From Methanobrevibacter_A sp964547125 (GTDB lineage Archaea > Methanobacteriota > Methanobacteria > Methanobacteriales > Methanobacteriaceae), in assembly GCA_964547125.1 (NCBI GenBank), contig CAZJLS010000010.1:1-38200 (forward strand): 38,200 nt of DNA. Reading direction: 5' to 3'. The notes under the pieces are model-generated. The model was not told the origin of the DNA. It made no database searches and saw only the letters and a program-made list of their open reading frames with translations. Positions 1 to 7,655 of the stretch are shown in pieces. The position numbers and the translations under genes were made by a program. Every line of letters begins with the position of its first letter. Position 1 is the first letter of the stretch.

Positions 1-228
1 ATCTTTATTACTATATTTAAATTATATTATTTAAATTACTCTATACATTTAATACTTAAATTATATATTTAACTTTAAACAAAATTATATTATTATTAAA
101 AATTTTATTATAAAATAAGATAATAGAACTTTTTTTTATATTATTAAGATAATTAATTAATAAAATTTACAATTTTATCTAATTTCATAAATTATTTCAT
201 ATTTTATTTTTATAGGGAGAAAAATTAA

Positions 229-1461
229 ATGTCAGAAACATCATCAAAAGAATTATATGAATTTAAAAAAACAATAAAAGAATTAGCAGATAAAAAAGGG
301 CGAGGGACTGAATTAGTATCTGTTTACATACCTCCTGATAAACAACTTAGTGATGTTGCTAAGCAAATGCGTGATGAATTAGGACAAAGTGCAAATATTA
401 AAAGTAAACAAACTAGAAAAAATGTCCAATCCGCTATTGAAGTTATCATGCAAAGAATACGTTTATTTAAACAGCCTCCAGAAAAAGGTTTGGTATTATT
501 CACTGGAATGATTCCAAAAGGAGGTCCTGGGACTGAAAAAATGGAAACATATGTGTTCGAACCTCCTGAAACTATACAAACCTATTGGTATATCTGTGAT
601 AGTACATTCTATTTAGAACCTTTAGAAGAGATGATTGAGACCAAAGAAGTTTATGGTGTTGTTGCTATGGATAGGGGTGGAGCAACAATAGCTACTCTTA
701 GAGGTAAAAGAATTGATATACTAAAAAGTATAGAAAGTGGAGTTCCAGGAAAACACAAAGCTGGGGGACAATCACAAAGAAGATTTGATAGGGTTATTGA
801 TTTAGCAGCACATGAGTTCAAAAAAAGAGCTGGAAAATATGTTAATGAATCATTTTTACCTTTAAAAGAAAATTTAAGAGGAGTTCTTGTTGGTGGTCCA
901 GGATTCACTAAAGAAGAATTTATCAAAGGTGAATACATTCATTATGAAATTAAAGATAAGATTATAGCCACTATTGACATTTCATATACTGGTGAAGAAG
1001 GTATACGTGAGGTTATTGGTAAATCTACGGATATTTTAAATGAAATGGATGTTATTAAAGAGAAAAAGATGGTTAAAGCTTTTATAGATCAAGTAATTGA
1101 TGTTAAAGGTTTGGCTTCTTATGGTGAAAAAGAAGTTCGTAAAAACTTAAAGGTTGGGGCTGTTGACACTCTTCTTTTATCTGAAAATCTTGATTATTAT
1201 AGAAATGATTTTGAATGTCCTAATTGTAATTTTACTGCAAGTAAAACAGTTAAAAAGTCAGATGCTAATAAGGAGATAGTTTGTGAGAATTGTAATGAAA
1301 AGATGAAAATTCTCAAATCAACCAATCTTATTGATGATCTTTCTGAACTTGCTGAAGAAACTGCAGCTACTGTTGAAATTATTTCTACTGAAACAGAGGA
1401 AGGAATGCAATTATGGAATGGTTTTAAAGGGGTTGCAGCTATTTTAAGATATCATTTATAG
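229..1461 (+). CDS. prf1: Peptide chain release factor aRF1
   Basis: Archaeal class-1 translation release factor. It recognises all three stop codons in the ribosomal A site and triggers peptidyl-tRNA hydrolysis. The 410-residue length matches the aRF1/eRF1 family. Seen in the sequence: the stop-codon recognition motif NIKS at residues 56-59, the YxCxxxF motif (YICDSTF) at 121-127, and the catalytic GGQ at 179-181 within GKHKAGGQSQRRFDR. The C-terminal domain carries two Cys pairs, CPNC at 330-333 and CENC at 352-355, so the mini-domain probably binds zinc. The ATG is preceded by a GGGAG Shine-Dalgarno at 215-219. It appears to be monocistronic, followed by a long T-rich tract. Identification is firm. 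Confidence 0.97.
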   Translation: MSETSSKELYEFKKTIKELADKKGRGTELVSVYIPPDKQLSDVAKQMRDELGQSANIKSKQTRKNVQSAIEVIMQRIRLFKQPPEKGLVLFTGMIPKGGPGTEKMETYVFEPPETIQTYWYICDSTFYLEPLEEMIETKEVYGVVAMDRGGATIATLRGKRIDILKSIESGVPGKHKAGGQSQRRFDRVIDLAAHEFKKRAGKYVNESFLPLKENLRGVLVGGPGFTKEEFIKGEYIHYEIKDKIIATIDISYTGEEGIREVIGKSTDILNEMDVIKEKKMVKAFIDQVIDVKGLASYGEKEVRKNLKVGAVDTLLLSENLDYYRNDFECPNCNFTASKTVKKSDANKEIVCENCNEKMKILKSTNLIDDLSELAEETAATVEIISTETEEGMQLWNGFKGVAAILRYHL

Positions 1462-1530
1462 TTTATTTTACTTTTTTTTATTATTTTTTTTAGTTTATTT
1501 TTTTATTTTTTATTTTTTTATGAAAACTAT
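1462..1530 (+). terminator. Poly-T terminator region after aRF1
   Basis: Almost uninterrupted T runs follow the prf1 stop codon, with no GC-rich stem. This is the usual look of archaeal U-tract termination. No other feature is visible before the gdhA promoter. Confidence 0.45.
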
Positions 1531-1543
1531 TTATAGGATAATG

Positions 1544-1558
1544 TTTATATTTTATAAA
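1544..1558 (+). promoter_or_regulatory. TATA box of gdhA
   Basis: TTTATATTTTATAAA lies about 110 bases before the gdhA start codon and resembles the archaeal TATA box. Transcription would be expected to start about 25 bases downstream, near 1573-1582. That is inside the GGAA-N6-TTCC palindrome at 1570-1583. Position inferred by eye only. Confidence 0.5.
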
Positions 1559-1567
1559 TGTCGGAAT

Positions 1568-1585
1568 ACGGAAACTGTGTTCCGT
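1568..1585 (+). promoter_or_regulatory. NrpR-type nitrogen operator (GGAA-N6-TTCC)
   Basis: A perfect inverted repeat, ACGGAA-ACTGTG-TTCCGT, sits between the gdhA TATA box and its start codon. The core GGAA-N6-TTCC (1570-1583) is the operator form described for NrpR, the 2-oxoglutarate-responsive repressor of nitrogen genes in methanogens. An extra TCGGAA half-site lies just upstream at 1561-1566. The position over the predicted transcription start, in front of a nitrogen-assimilation enzyme, fits repression under nitrogen sufficiency. That NrpR binds here is inference; the nrpR gene is not in this window. Confidence 0.6.
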
Positions 1586-1666
1586 TAGAAAAATTTTTTT
1601 TAATTACACTAATTAAACAAAAATATAAAATTCCTAAAAAAATTTTTAATGGAGGACTAAAAAATC

Positions 1667-3001
1667 ATGTCATATGTTGATGAAGTAATTGACAGAACAC
1701 GTAAAGAAAATCCAGATGAACCTGAATTTCACCAAACATTAACTGAAGTTTTAAAATCAATAGAACCAGCAGTTAATGAAAATGAAGAACAATATAGAAA
1801 AGATGCATTACTTGAAAGATTAGTAAACCCAGAAAGACAAATTAAATTTAGAGTACCATGGGTAGATGATAACGGTCAAGTACAAGTAAACACAGGATAC
1901 AGAGTACAATTTAACAGTGCTATTGGACCATACAAAGGAGGACTTAGATTCCACCCTTCAGTATACTTAGGAATTATAAAATTCTTAGGATTCGAACAAA
2001 TATTTAAAAATGCATTAACAGGACTTCCAATAGGTGGGGGAAAAGGAGGATCCAACTTCGATCCTAAAGGAAAATCAGACCGCGAAGTAATGAGCTTCTG
2101 TCAAAGCTTCATGAACGAATTATACCGCCACATCGGAGCAGACCAAGATGTACCTGCAGGGGACATTGGTGTAGGTGGTAGAGAAGTAGGATACTTATAT
2201 GGTCAATACAAAAGAATCACCAAAAATTACGAAGGAGTATTAACTGGAAAAGGATTAACCTTTGGAGGATCATTAGCAAGAACAGAAGCAACAGGTTATG
2301 GATTATTATACTTAACCGATGCAATGCTAAAAGCAAATGGTGAATCTTTTAAAGATAAAACTGTAGCAGTATCTGGATCAGGTAATGTAGCAATATATGC
2401 GATTGAAAAAGCATATCAATTAGGAGCTAAACCAATATCCGCATCAGATTCAACTGGTTGGGTATATGATCCTGAAGGAATCAAATTAGACTTATTAAAA
2501 GAAATCAAAGAAGTTAAACGTGGAAGAATGAGCGACTATGCTGCTGAAAGAAAATCCGCAGAATACCATGAAGGAAGAGGAGTATTCTCATTAAAAGCAG
2601 ATGTTGCATTACCATGTGCTACCCAAAACGAATTACTCATAGACGATGCAAAAGCATTAGTTGACAATGGAGTTATAGCTGTTGCAGAAGGAGCAAACAT
2701 GCCAACAACATTAGATGCAACAGAATACTTACAAGAAAATGGAGTATACTTCGCACCAGCTAAAGCAGCAAATGCAGGTGGAGTAGCAGTTTCCGCACTT
2801 GAAATGAGCCAAAATTCCGAAAGATTACAATGGACATTTGAAGAAGTGGACAACAAACTCAACAACATTATGGTTAACATATTCAACAATCTTGATACTA
2901 CTGCTAAAGAATATGATCAAGAAGGAGATTATGTTGTTGGAGCAAACATTGCTGGATTTAAACGTGTAGCAGAAGCAATGCAAGCTCAAGGAATTGTATA
3001 A
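1667..3001 (+). CDS. gdhA: NADP-type glutamate dehydrogenase
   Basis: Catalyses reversible reductive amination of 2-oxoglutarate with ammonia to glutamate, a main entry point for nitrogen in the cytosol. At 444 residues it has the length of the hexameric bacterial/fungal NADP-type (GDH-I) enzymes. Visible motifs are GPYKGGLRFHP around residues 87-97, the PIGGGKGG signature with catalytic Lys126 at 121-128, DVPAGDIGVGGRE near 161-173, and a Rossmann nucleotide motif SGSGNVA at 236-242. The ATG follows a GGAGGA Shine-Dalgarno near 1651-1656. The coding strand is A-rich with well-adapted codons, suggesting high expression. An NrpR-type operator in its promoter points to nitrogen control. Cofactor preference is inferred from family resemblance. 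Confidence 0.96.
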   Translation: MSYVDEVIDRTRKENPDEPEFHQTLTEVLKSIEPAVNENEEQYRKDALLERLVNPERQIKFRVPWVDDNGQVQVNTGYRVQFNSAIGPYKGGLRFHPSVYLGIIKFLGFEQIFKNALTGLPIGGGKGGSNFDPKGKSDREVMSFCQSFMNELYRHIGADQDVPAGDIGVGGREVGYLYGQYKRITKNYEGVLTGKGLTFGGSLARTEATGYGLLYLTDAMLKANGESFKDKTVAVSGSGNVAIYAIEKAYQLGAKPISASDSTGWVYDPEGIKLDLLKEIKEVKRGRMSDYAAERKSAEYHEGRGVFSLKADVALPCATQNELLIDDAKALVDNGVIAVAEGANMPTTLDATEYLQENGVYFAPAKAANAGGVAVSALEMSQNSERLQWTFEEVDNKLNNIMVNIFNNLDTTAKEYDQEGDYVVGANIAGFKRVAEAMQAQGIV

Positions 3002-3070
3002 ATTCCTTTAATTAATTTTTTCCCACTTTTCTATTTTTTCTATTTTTTTTATACATTTTTTCTAAACTGT
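3002..3070 (+). terminator. Poly-T terminator region after gdhA
   Basis: Dense T runs follow directly after the gdhA stop codon, consistent with archaeal U-tract termination. The rest of the spacer up to 3279 is AT-rich, with a TATA-like TTTATATAC at about 3171-3179 that could serve the small gene at 3280. Confidence 0.4.
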
Positions 3071-3279
3071 TTATTTTTTATCATTATTTTTTGCTTTTTT
3101 TTCAAATTTAGGTAGAATATACATACACAATTTTATTATTTTGTTCAATATTTTTCAAAAATTTATATTCTTTATATACTACTTTCCACTAAAAGATAAT
3201 TGAAGTTAAATAAAAAACCTAAAAATAATATTTTTTGTTTAACCCAAAAATAAATAAAAAATGCGGAGATATAATTAAA

Positions 3280-3567
3280 ATGAAAACATCATCAAACACC
3301 AACGAAAAAAAATGTGATGAAAAAATCTTCAATGAAATAAAAAACGACTATCTCAACGGTGAAACAAAAACATTACTATACAAAAAATATGGTTTAAAAT
3401 ATAATATAGATAAATTCTCATTCCTAAAAATAATAAACAACATAAATCAAGAATTAGGATTCCAACCAAAAAACAAAATAGAAAATAATAACAATTGGAA
3501 AATAGATTCACAAATGCAAATGAATCTAGAATCTGAATATGTAAACTCTACATATATTAACAGATAA
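3280..3567 (+). CDS. Small hypothetical protein, 95 aa
   Basis: Not recognised. I chose the ATG at 3280 because GGAG at 3265-3268 is suitably placed; an in-frame TTG at 3235 has no such signal. The product is strongly charged and rich in Lys, Asn and Glu. It has a helical middle part (residues about 15-60, with YLNGETKTLLYKKYGLKY) that vaguely resembles a recruitment helix-turn-helix, and an Asn-rich, probably disordered tail. There is no signal peptide and no membrane segment. It has a TATA-like element upstream (about 3171-3179) and ends 27 bases before the convergent gfcR-type gene, so it is probably transcribed alone. Function unknown. Codon use is A-rich like gdhA, supporting real translation. 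Confidence 0.6.
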   Translation: MKTSSNTNEKKCDEKIFNEIKNDYLNGETKTLLYKKYGLKYNIDKFSFLKIINNINQELGFQPKNKIENNNNWKIDSQMQMNLESEYVNSTYINR

Positions 3568-3594
3568 AAAAAAGTAGAAAAAAAAGTTTATAAA

Positions 3595-4200
3595 TTATAA
3601 TCTGCCAACTTTAATCAATGATTCTACTGGAACACCATCAATTTCTGAAATCCCAGTTTTATCAATTAAAACCGTACACACCACTGGTTCAGCACCCTGA
3701 TCACGAACAACTTTAATAACTTCACTCATAGTTTTACCACTGGTGATAACATCATCAACAATAACCACTCTTTTACCATCAACAGAACCAAAATTACTAC
3801 TTATAGCACCTTTACTTGAATTTTCACCTTCTTTATGTTTAGTAGGATGATAAACAGCTAAAGAAGTTTTTTCACCAGTCATATCTTCAATAAATTCAGC
3901 CATAGTAACTGAAAAAGGTATTCCACTTACAGCAACACCAACAACAGTTTCAATAGCACCATATTCAATTGCTATATCGCCTAATGCTGCAGATATATAT
4001 TTAAGTCTAGATGAACTAGCACCTAAACCTTTCCAATTAATCGCAAAATCTGCAGGTTTATTTTCTTTTTCATTATCGCTCTTTTGAAGGGTTAACCATC
4101 TTGCAGTATCTAATGAAACATTCAACTCATCTGCAATTTCACCAGTAGTGAAGCCACGACTTCTAAGCTCTGTTGCTCGTTTTATTAATTTTTGATTCAT
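3595..4200 (-). CDS. gfcR: GfcR-type HTH/PRTase transcription regulator (orotate phosphoribosyltransferase-like)
   Basis: A 201-residue archaeal protein fusing an N-terminal helix-turn-helix (about 4-40, ELRSRGFTTGEIADELNVSL) to a type-I phosphoribosyltransferase domain. The PRPP-binding loop VVIVDDVITSGKT is visible at 145-157. Relatives include the haloarchaeal sugar-catabolism regulator GfcR and methanogen proteins labelled PyrE-like. The fused HTH argues for a DNA-binding regulator that senses PRPP or nucleotides rather than the pyrimidine enzyme. Start chosen at 4200: AAAGGGAGTG sits just upstream, while a further-upstream in-frame ATG has no such signal. It lies 36 bases downstream of the dehydrogenase gene and is probably co-transcribed with it. 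The regulated genes are unknown. Confidence 0.8.
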   Translation of the reverse strand: MNQKLIKRATELRSRGFTTGEIADELNVSLDTARWLTLQKSDNEKENKPADFAINWKGLGASSSRLKYISAALGDIAIEYGAIETVVGVAVSGIPFSVTMAEFIEDMTGEKTSLAVYHPTKHKEGENSSKGAISSNFGSVDGKRVVIVDDVITSGKTMSEVIKVVRDQGAEPVVCTVLIDKTGISEIDGVPVESLIKVGRL

Positions 4201-4236
4201 AAATATAACACTCCCTTTAAAAATTCCATACATTAC

Positions 4237-5187
4237 TTATATTTTATCTAAAGATATTGGAATATGCTCTTTTGAAGATTTATTGGCTGCTAAAACCATT
4301 CTTAATGCATTAAGACCATCTTCACCAGTAATAACAGGTTTTTCATTATTTGCAACACATTCTAAAAATGATTTTAATTCTTCTTTTAAGGGTTCTTCAT
4401 GATTTATTTTAATATCTTGTGCAAATTTCCCATGAACATCAATTGTTTGATCAATATAATCTACTGAAATTATACCATCAGTTCCAGTAATTTCAATTTG
4501 TCTACGTTTGTATGGAGTTAACCAATTAACTTCTAACATTCCAGTAACTCCATGGAAATTCACCATAATTTCTGCATGGTCTTCATATTCGCATTTATCT
4601 AAAATACTTCCCATGGTAGCATAAACTTGCTCTACTTCTTCATCAAATAAGTAGTACATAACATCTAAATCATGTATAGCTAAATCAATTGCTACTCCAA
4701 CGTCTTTTATTCTTGGAGGGAATGGTCCTACTCTTTTAGCAGATGCAGAAACTAAATCTCCAATAACATCATTTTCAATTAATTCTTTTGCTTTTTGAAC
4801 TGCAGGATTAAATCTTTCAACATGTCCTGTACCTAATGTAACTCCTTTTTCTTTAGCAGCTTTAATCATTTCACTAGCTTCTTCTTCAGTAAATGCTATT
4901 GGTTTCTCAACTAGAACATGTTTTCCATATTCAATTGCTTTCATAACAACATCATAGTGGTGTGTTGTAGGTACACAAACACTAACAACTTCTATTTCAG
5001 GATTTTTAAGTAAATCTTCAATGTTTGAATAACCTTTGGTGTTATATTTTTTACATACTTTTTTAAGTGTTCTTTCACTCACATCAGATACAGCTACAAG
5101 ATTAGCATTTTCCAATCGATAATATACTCGAGCATGGTTATATCCCATTGCTCCAACACCAATAACTCCTACATTAATAGTTTTCAT
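4237..5187 (-). CDS. Gfo/Idh/MocA-family dehydrogenase, possibly UDP-GlcNAc 3-dehydrogenase
   Basis: NAD(P)-dependent sugar or sugar-nucleotide dehydrogenase, 316 residues. An N-terminal Rossmann motif GVIGVGAMG is at 7-15, the family signature EKP at 94-96, GHVERFNPA at 121-129, and a conserved Asp/His segment (DVGVAIDLAIHDLD) at 162-175. The GHVERFNP form resembles archaeal enzymes reported to oxidise UDP-N-acetylglucosamine at C3 for diamino-sugar synthesis. That substrate is an inference. The ATG follows a strong GGAGGA Shine-Dalgarno. It is the first gene of a two-gene minus-strand unit with the PRTase-type regulator. A role in surface glycan or pseudomurein precursors is plausible. Confidence 0.85.
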   Translation of the reverse strand: MKTINVGVIGVGAMGYNHARVYYRLENANLVAVSDVSERTLKKVCKKYNTKGYSNIEDLLKNPEIEVVSVCVPTTHHYDVVMKAIEYGKHVLVEKPIAFTEEEASEMIKAAKEKGVTLGTGHVERFNPAVQKAKELIENDVIGDLVSASAKRVGPFPPRIKDVGVAIDLAIHDLDVMYYLFDEEVEQVYATMGSILDKCEYEDHAEIMVNFHGVTGMLEVNWLTPYKRRQIEITGTDGIISVDYIDQTIDVHGKFAQDIKINHEEPLKEELKSFLECVANNEKPVITGEDGLNALRMVLAANKSSKEHIPISLDKI

Positions 5188-5335
5188 ATTATTTTATTCC
5201 TCCAAAAAAAATTTTAAGCAATCATGGTAAAAAAATGGTTTTTTCCTTGTAAAATTTCAATTTAATTAATTTTTAAATCTATTATAATTATATGGTCAAT
5301 AAGATATATTAAACTAATTATTAGATATTTTTACT

Positions 5336-6205
5336 TTATAAAAATTCAAGCATTTCTTGTCCAATTTCAATACCTAATTTAGTAGCATCATTAATAGAGC
5401 CAGTTTTTTCATTTTTATATAATACTTCTCCATTTTTATCAAGTAAAATAGATTTTAGTTCTAATTTATTATTTTTTATTTGGCATGTTACTCCTAAAGG
5501 CCATTGACACCCTACACCAATCTCTTTAAGAACAGTTTTTTCGGCTGTTGCTGTTTGGTAACTTTCATTATGGTTTATTTTTTCAATGATATTATTTTTA
5601 TCAGAATCCTTCCGACTTATAACTGCTATTGCTCCTTGTCCTGCAGCAGGATAGATATAATCTATTGGAAAAACCATTTGGATATGTTTTTCTAAATGTA
5701 ATCTATTTAAACCAGCTTGTGCCATTATGGTGGCGTCAACGTCTCCATTTAAAACTTTATTTATTCTAGTTTCAATATTTCCTCTTATGGGTTTTAATTC
5801 AAATTCTTTGTCATAATGTTTGCAAAATGCTTCTCTTCTGAGACTACTACTACCTAAACTATCTCCTTTTTTCAATTCGTCCCATTTTTTATTAGATATC
5901 AATACTTCGTTTGCTGGTTCTCTTAATGGAATGGCAGTTATTTTTAAATCTTCATCTAAATCTGTTGGAACATCTTTTAAACTATGAACTGCAAAATCAA
6001 CTTCTTCTTCTAGGACAACTTTATCTAATTCTTTAGTAAATAATCCTTTAGAATCCATGTTATACAATTGTGAATCAGTAATTTTATCTCCTTTTGTTTT
6101 TATAATTGTTTTATATATTTTTTCATCGGTTATTTTGCTTAATAAATTGCAAATATCATTTGTTTGGGCAATAGCTAGGTTACTACCTCTAGTTCCAACA
6201 ATCAT
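5336..6205 (-). CDS. hemC: Hydroxymethylbilane synthase (porphobilinogen deaminase)
   Basis: Joins four porphobilinogen units into hydroxymethylbilane, the linear precursor of uroporphyrinogen III, hence of siroheme, corrinoids and coenzyme F430. The 289-residue length is in the family range. Seen: N-terminal GTRGSNLA at 4-11, catalytic Asp78 in HSLKDVP (74-80), RGN at 141-143 and the dipyrromethane cofactor Cys233 in GVGCQWPLG. The Trp in that loop, where GCQVPIG is more common, is slightly unusual. Start ATG has GGGAGAT upstream. It is the last gene of the minus-strand series pdaD-nadK-cfbE-hemC, 24 bases behind cfbE, which makes a shared role in F430 supply likely. Confidence 0.95.
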   Translation of the reverse strand: MIVGTRGSNLAIAQTNDICNLLSKITDEKIYKTIIKTKGDKITDSQLYNMDSKGLFTKELDKVVLEEEVDFAVHSLKDVPTDLDEDLKITAIPLREPANEVLISNKKWDELKKGDSLGSSSLRREAFCKHYDKEFELKPIRGNIETRINKVLNGDVDATIMAQAGLNRLHLEKHIQMVFPIDYIYPAAGQGAIAVISRKDSDKNNIIEKINHNESYQTATAEKTVLKEIGVGCQWPLGVTCQIKNNKLELKSILLDKNGEVLYKNEKTGSINDATKLGIEIGQEMLEFL

Positions 6206-6229
6206 TTTTTCTTTTTATCTCCCTGTTTT

Positions 6230-7627
6230 TTAACGTTTTTTTATATCTGAATAATTTGATCTATAAATAAAAAGTATATTCTTATCTTTCTCTATAAGTG
6301 TTTTTAAAATTTTATTATAATCTTCATAATAGTTTATATTTTGATTTATTTTATCATGTATACTTTTACCTAACTCATCAGTTAATATTATCTCTAAATT
6401 ATCTGTTTTTTCTTTTAAATATTCAACAAGTTCATCTTCATTTATTTCCTCACAGGTTATCCCATATTTTCCTCCAATGATGATAGTATAATTATCTAAT
6501 TTTTCAACCATTTCAATAGACTTTTGTATAGATTTAACATTTAATCCAGGATTTATTTCTTCTAAAATTGTTGAGTTTTCCACAATTTTTTTATTTGTTC
6601 TTCCAGGAATTTTATTATAATTATTTATCCCATTAATTATAGTTTTTTTATCTATATTTAATGTTAAACAAACTGTTACTGCAGCAAGTATATTTAAAAC
6701 ATTGTATTCTCCAGGTGCAAATGTATTTAGTTTTAAAACTCCATTAATATGTTGATTATCTATTGTTTTTAAATTAGCATATCTTATGCTAATTGAAGTA
6801 TTATTTATATCATAATCAATTTTTTCAACATATACTGTTGATTTTGATTTTAGAGAAAAACTATTAATTTTATCCTTAAATTTATCAAATTCATCAGGAT
6901 AATATTTATTTAAAGTTTCATATTTGATAATTATGTTATTTGAATTAAAAACTTGTTTTTTAGCAGTAGATGCAGTTTTTGTATTATTTGCAATAGGATA
7001 ATTATCAATAATATTGGTTAAAACACTAATATCATTTAGTTTACTAACTCCTAAAGAACATTCAGTTAAAATATAATTATATTCGTCTAAATTTTCATGT
7101 TTGCTAGTACATATTATATCGATCAAACTTGTAGGATTAATGCTGATGTTTTTTTTAAATAAAATTTCTTCATCTTTTTTAATATAGTAAGAACCGAGAC
7201 TAGATAAAAATAAAAGATTATTATTTTGTGAAAGTATGCTTTTTATTAAAAATGCTGTGCTGGTTTTACCTTTAACGCCAGTAATTTCAATAAAAGTTTT
7301 TTTATTTTCTTTTCGCCATAAATTCCATTTATTCAGGATTAAACTATTAATTTCATGAAAGTTTAAAAATTCACAATTATCAAAATCCAAATCTTCTTTT
7401 TTTATAGGGCAATGAATGGGGGAAATAATGTAATTTTTGCTATTTTTATTTACTTCAAATTCATTTAATTCATCAAGTAATTTAATATTATTTTTTACTA
7501 ATTTATCTCTATTTTTTTCAGTTAATGTATTATAAATATCATATGCATATACTTGGAATCCTAATTTAACTAATTTTTCACTAATTAAAATTCCGCCATG
7601 GGTTAAATCGATTACTAATGCTTTCAT
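6230..7627 (-). CDS. cfbE: Coenzyme F430 synthetase (Mur-ligase-like CfbE)
   Basis: ATP-dependent Mur-type ligase, 465 residues. CfbE performs the final cyclisation of 17,2-seco-F430 to coenzyme F430, the nickel cofactor of methyl-coenzyme M reductase. The N terminus MKALVIDLTHGG is characteristic of the CfbE family as I remember it. The Mur ligase P-loop GVKGKTS is at 117-123, followed by a central ATPase domain and a C-terminal ligase domain with GRTNK and EEINPG segments. It lacks peptidoglycan-type context; instead it is flanked by hemC, the tetrapyrrole enzyme feeding the same route. The Shine-Dalgarno is weak (GGAT). A pseudomurein Mur ligase is the main alternative, but the N-terminal domain and the neighbour favour CfbE. 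Confidence 0.82.
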   Translation of the reverse strand: MKALVIDLTHGGILISEKLVKLGFQVYAYDIYNTLTEKNRDKLVKNNIKLLDELNEFEVNKNSKNYIISPIHCPIKKEDLDFDNCEFLNFHEINSLILNKWNLWRKENKKTFIEITGVKGKTSTAFLIKSILSQNNNLLFLSSLGSYYIKKDEEILFKKNISINPTSLIDIICTSKHENLDEYNYILTECSLGVSKLNDISVLTNIIDNYPIANNTKTASTAKKQVFNSNNIIIKYETLNKYYPDEFDKFKDKINSFSLKSKSTVYVEKIDYDINNTSISIRYANLKTIDNQHINGVLKLNTFAPGEYNVLNILAAVTVCLTLNIDKKTIINGINNYNKIPGRTNKKIVENSTILEEINPGLNVKSIQKSIEMVEKLDNYTIIIGGKYGITCEEINEDELVEYLKEKTDNLEIILTDELGKSIHDKINQNINYYEDYNKILKTLIEKDKNILFIYRSNYSDIKKR

Positions 7628-7655
7628 ATAAATCCAAAAATGAGTATTATTTTTT

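Noticed and set aside
5214..5245. A repeated ATGGT-A/T tract upstream of the Gfo/Idh gene that looked like an operator.
   Set aside because: The copies are short and mostly homopolymeric; no symmetric or spaced pattern holds up.
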